Part shown: piece by piece, positions 22,853 through 25,257 of the stretch | Numbering within the stretch: position 1 is the first letter of the stretch | Layout of the letters: each line of letters begins with the position of its first letter | Assembly: GCA_900766915.1 (NCBI GenBank) | Contig: CAAFXE010000222.1 | Span: 1 to 25,257, forward strand | Reading direction: 5' to 3' | DNA length: 25,257 bases | Origin: Lachnospiraceae bacterium | Lineage (GTDB): Bacteria > Bacillota > Clostridia > Lachnospirales > Lachnospiraceae | Notes under the pieces: generated by a model | Seen by the model: only the letters and a program-made list of their open reading frames with translations | Databases searched by the model: none | What the model was told of the DNA's origin: nothing | Translations under genes and position numbers: made by a program

Positions 22853-23878
22853 GTGGAAAAAGATGTATATATTTTAGCAATTGAAAGCTCTTGTGACGAA
22901 ACAGCTGCAGCAGTCGTAAAAAATGGAAGAACGGTATTATCTAATGTCATTTCTTCTCAGATTGAACTGCATAAGCTCTACGGCGGGGTTGTGCCGGAGA
23001 TTGCATCAAGAAAGCACATTGAAAAAATAAATCAGGTTATTGAAGAAGCATTGGAACAGGCAGGAATGACGCTGGAAGAGATGGATGCCATTGGTGTGAC
23101 CTATGGTCCCGGACTTGTAGGTGCACTGCTTGTTGGCGTAGCAGAAGCAAAGGCGATTGCCTATGCTGCAAAAAAGCCACTGGTAGGCGTTCATCATATT
23201 GAAGGTCACATCAGTGCCAATTACATTGAGAATCCGGAACTGGAGCCACCCTTTGTCTGCCTGGTGGTATCCGGAGGACATACTCATCTGGTAGTGGTGG
23301 ATGACTATGGAAAATATCAGATCATCGGGCGTACCAGGGATGATGCCGCAGGAGAAGCATTTGATAAGGTTGCCCGTGCTATTGGTCTTGGTTATCCCGG
23401 TGGTCCAAAGATTGACAGGCTTTCCAAAGAGGGAAACCCCAATGCTATTAAATTTCCGAAAGCACGTGTAGAAGACGGCCCGTACGATTTTAGCTTCAGT
23501 GGGGTGAAATCAGCGGTGTTAAATTATATCAATGGTGCCCGGATGAAGGGAGAAACCATTGTGGAAGCAGATATTGCTGCATCCTTTCAGAAGGCAGTGA
23601 CAGACGTGTTGGTGGAACATGCGATGGAAGCGGTAAAAGCTTTTGGAATGGATAAGTTTGCCATTGCAGGAGGCGTAGCCTCTAATTCTACACTCCGGGG
23701 TGCTATGAAAGATGCCTGCGAAAAAAACGGAATTAAATTCTATCATCCGTCACCGATTTTCTGCACAGATAATGCTGCCATGATCGGAGTAGCTGCTTAT
23801 TATGAATACATGGCGGGTGTACGTCATGGATGGGATCTGAATGCGGTTCCGAACCTGAAATTGGGAGAAAGAGTCTGA
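22853..23878 (+). CDS. tsaD: tRNA t6A synthesis transferase TsaD
   Basis: TsaD transfers the threonylcarbamoyl group to A37 of tRNA. The 341-residue product has the family start ILAIESSCDETAAAVV, the metal site HHIEGH (His115 and His119), VSGGHTHLV, the segment DDAAGEAFDKVARAIGLGYPGGP, and SFSGVKSAV. The C-terminal AIAGGVASNSTLR and FCTDNAAMIG are also present. The start is GTG at 22853 with SD AGAGGA. The stop TGA overlaps the ispD ATG by one base. Confidence 0.96.
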   Translation: MEKDVYILAIESSCDETAAAVVKNGRTVLSNVISSQIELHKLYGGVVPEIASRKHIEKINQVIEEALEQAGMTLEEMDAIGVTYGPGLVGALLVGVAEAKAIAYAAKKPLVGVHHIEGHISANYIENPELEPPFVCLVVSGGHTHLVVVDDYGKYQIIGRTRDDAAGEAFDKVARAIGLGYPGGPKIDRLSKEGNPNAIKFPKARVEDGPYDFSFSGVKSAVLNYINGARMKGETIVEADIAASFQKAVTDVLVEHAMEAVKAFGMDKFAIAGGVASNSTLRGAMKDACEKNGIKFYHPSPIFCTDNAAMIGVAAYYEYMAGVRHGWDLNAVPNLKLGERV

Positions 23879-24576
23879 TGGAAAAAAATGTTGCGATCGT
23901 ACTGGCAGCGGGTCAGGGAAAACGAATGAACAGTAAGGTTCAAAAACAGTATCTTCTGATTAAAGAAAAACCGGTGCTTTACTATACCTTAAAAGCATTC
24001 GAGGAAAGTGATCTGATTGCTGAGATTGTGTTGGTAACCGGAAAAGACGAGACTGAATACTGCAGAAAAGAAATTGTAGAAAAGTATGGTTTTAAAAAAG
24101 TACATAAGATTACAGTCGGTGGAAAAGAAAGATATCATTCTGTATATCAGGGGCTTCGGGCAGTCGAAGATGCAGACTATGTATTGATTCATGATGGGGC
24201 GCGTCCTTTTGTGGATGCAGGAATCATCGAACGTGCCTGTGCTGCGGTAAAGATTCATCAGGCATGTGTAGTAGGAATGCCGGTTAAGGATACCATTAAG
24301 ATAGCAGATGAAGAGGGATTTGCAAAAAAAACGCCCGACCGCAGAAGAATCTGGCAGGTGCAGACTCCTCAGACTTTTTCCTACCCATTAATTAAAGAAG
24401 CATACGAAAAACTTTTGGAAGAGGAGCCGGAAGGTATTACGGATGATGCTATGGTTGTAGAAACTATGACAGATCATAAAGTAAAACTGGTGGAAGGATC
24501 CTATCAAAATATAAAAATCACAACACCGGAAGATCTCAAGATTGCTGAGGTTTTCTGTGACGAAAAAACAAATTGA
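23878..24576 (+). CDS. ispD: 2-C-methyl-D-erythritol 4-phosphate cytidylyltransferase
   Basis: IspD makes CDP-methylerythritol from MEP and CTP in the non-mevalonate isoprenoid pathway. The 232-residue product has the nucleotide motif LAAGQGKRM (9-17) followed by KQYL, IHDGARPFV at about 100, GMPVKDTIK, the segment WQVQTPQTF, and the C-terminal GITDDA and ITTPEDLKIAE. The ATG at 23878 overlaps the tsaD stop and follows GGGAG; an in-frame ATG at 23830 would lie within tsaD. There is no terminator after it before the tRNA promoter at 24608. Confidence 0.94.
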   Translation: MEKNVAIVLAAGQGKRMNSKVQKQYLLIKEKPVLYYTLKAFEESDLIAEIVLVTGKDETEYCRKEIVEKYGFKKVHKITVGGKERYHSVYQGLRAVEDADYVLIHDGARPFVDAGIIERACAAVKIHQACVVGMPVKDTIKIADEEGFAKKTPDRRRIWQVQTPQTFSYPLIKEAYEKLLEEEPEGITDDAMVVETMTDHKVKLVEGSYQNIKITTPEDLKIAEVFCDEKTN

Positions 24577-24607
24577 AAAAATTGATGAAAAAAATTTGAA
24601 AATGGTG

Positions 24608-24636
24608 TTGACATATTTAAAATCGAATGCTATTAT
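24608..24636 (+). promoter_or_regulatory. Strong promoter of the tRNA-Ser gene(s)
   Basis: A perfect TTGACA (24608-24613) and TATTAT (24631-24636) are exactly 17 bases apart, about 55 bases before the first tRNA-Ser. Confidence 0.85.
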
Positions 24637-24691
24637 ATCACTTGCACTGAGGCACGACACACAATGGCTGTGCCAAAGCAAAAGTGAATAT

Positions 24692-24777
24692 GCAGAGGTA
24701 TCGAAGTGGTCATAACGAGGCGGTCTTGAAAACCGTTTGTCCGCAAGGGCGCGTGGGTTCGAATCCCACCCTCTGCG
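24692..24777 (+). tRNA. tRNA-Ser (anticodon TGA)
   Basis: The acceptor stem GCAGAGG / CCTCTGC with discriminator G closes an 86-nt tRNA. The anticodon loop CTTGAAA (24725-24731) gives anticodon TGA at 24727-24729. A long variable arm (GTCC-GCAA-GGGC) marks it as a class II serine tRNA, and the T-arm GTGGGTTCGAATCCCAC is standard. CCA is not encoded. Confidence 0.97.
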
Positions 24778-24780
24778 TTA

Positions 24781-24807
24781 GAAAAACAACCGTAAAGGTT
24801 GTTTTTC
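24781..24807 (+). terminator. Hairpin terminator between the two tRNA-Ser genes
   Basis: GAAAAACAACC and GGTTGTTTTTC form a perfect 11-bp stem with a 5-base loop, and the right arm includes TTTTT. It follows the first tRNA by three bases and would end its transcript or act as a processing structure. Confidence 0.7.
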
Positions 24808-24842
24808 TATGAAAAGATATGAAGAGCAAATGCTCAGGCTTT

Positions 24843-24931
24843 GGAGAAATACCCAAGAGGCTGAAGGGGCTCCCCTGGAAAGGGAGTAGGTCGTTAATAG
24901 CGGCGCGAGGGTTCAAATCCCTCTTTCTCCG
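24843..24931 (+). tRNA. tRNA-Ser (anticodon GGA)
   Basis: The acceptor stem GGAGAAA / TTTCTCC with discriminator G closes an 89-nt class II tRNA. The anticodon stem CTCCC / GGGAG holds the loop CTGGAAA with anticodon GGA at 24877-24879. A long variable arm and the T-arm GAGGGTTCAAATCCCTC are present. CCA is not encoded. Confidence 0.97.
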
Positions 24932-24979
24932 CTTTTGAATTTCCTGAAAAAAGGAAATCGAAAAAAATAAAAAAAGTTG

Positions 24980-25008
24980 TTGACAAACGCTGGAAGGTAT
25001 GATAAATT
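24980..25008 (+). promoter_or_regulatory. Promoter of the rRNA operon
   Basis: A perfect TTGACA (24980-24985) is followed after 17 bases by TAAATT (25003-25008), with TGA directly before the -10. A-runs just upstream (24961-24975) could act as an UP element. It lies about 240 bases before the 16S start. Confidence 0.75.
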
Positions 25009-25240
25009 AATCAAGCTGACGCGTGAGCAACAGCAAAAGAACATGAACATTGATAACTAAACAGTAAAACCAGTTTTGATCAAAAGATTAAAACGTCCTT
25101 GAAATTCTTTAATGAGTAAACATCTGGAAAGATGGTTCATAAAGAACGAAATTCAAACCACTTCGATGTGAAAACGTTGAAGACAAACAGTGAAACGGAA
25201 AGAACAGCCAAGTGTTGTTCTGAACTGGACACAAACCTTT
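25009..25240 (+). other. rRNA operon leader
   Basis: The stretch holds no gene. TTCTTTAATGA (25105-25115) and TCATAAAGAA (25138-25147) can pair, enclosing a smaller CATC / GATG stem, to form a leader hairpin. The TTCTTTAA there also resembles a boxA-like antitermination sequence. RNase III processing-stem pairing with the 16S 3' side cannot be tested because the window ends. Confidence 0.5.
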
Positions 25241-25257
25241 AAACATGAGAGTTTGAT
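25241..25257 (+). rRNA. 16S ribosomal RNA, 5' end only
   Basis: The last ten bases, AGAGTTTGAT (25248-25257), are the universal start of bacterial 16S rRNA (site of the common 8F/27F primer). The mature 5' end is estimated seven bases upstream by analogy with E. coli. The gene runs out of the window. Confidence 0.93.

Noticed and set aside
24939..24958. Terminator after the second tRNA-Ser (ATTTCCT/AGGAAAT hairpin)
   Set aside because: The stem is short and AT-rich and is followed by A residues, not T, on the plus strand.

Overview
This 25.3 kb window is chromosomal core sequence from a low-to-mid GC Gram-positive anaerobe. Gene content and protein flavour fit the Lachnospiraceae (a Blautia- or Ruminococcus-like Clostridia member), inferred from order hpf-secA-prfB, an ECF riboflavin transporter under an FMN riboswitch, Firmicute-type SD sequences and a DUF4349 lipoprotein. 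No 16S sequence beyond the first ~17 bases is present, so the genus is not proven.

Layout. 1-563: direct repeats resembling the end of an insertion element, abutting an ATC-hydrolase-family gene that has lost its start. 680-1618: DUF4349 lipoprotein, then a terminator facing typA (reverse strand, 1833-3656). 4012-6173: an SSB-like protein with two OB-type halves, a corrinoid adenosyltransferase and dapA. 6376-7938: dapB and a eukaryotic-type hisA with a TTG start. 8057-12458: hpf, secA and prfB, the last with the classic +1 frameshift. 12529-16209: hom, a phosphoglycerate-mutase-like gene proposed in the literature to be an alternative homoserine kinase, and an aspartokinase gene. 16278-18422: tex. 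18491-19096 (reverse): ribU with an FMN riboswitch and attenuator upstream. 19523-24576: a run of ycxB-like, tsaE, tsaB, rimI, a small Cys-rich protein, rnz, tsaD and ispD. 24692-25257: two tRNA-Ser genes, an rRNA promoter and leader, and the first bases of 16S rRNA.

How it works together. Aspartokinase, DapA, DapB and Hom make up much of the aspartate-family (lysine and threonine) route. TsaE, TsaB and TsaD make the t6A modification of tRNA, next to the tRNA 3'-processing enzyme RNase Z, so that block is largely about tRNA and ribosome maturation. HPF, SecA and RF2 form a conserved Firmicute neighbourhood.

No defence system, CRISPR array, prophage or new multi-gene system was found. The least explained signals are a family of dispersed imperfect inverted repeats (ends CTGTTCAG / CTGAACAG) at five intergenic sites, several of them directly upstream of a Shine-Dalgarno sequence, an unassigned structured element at 3821-3892, and the uncharacterised 81-residue Cys-rich protein.
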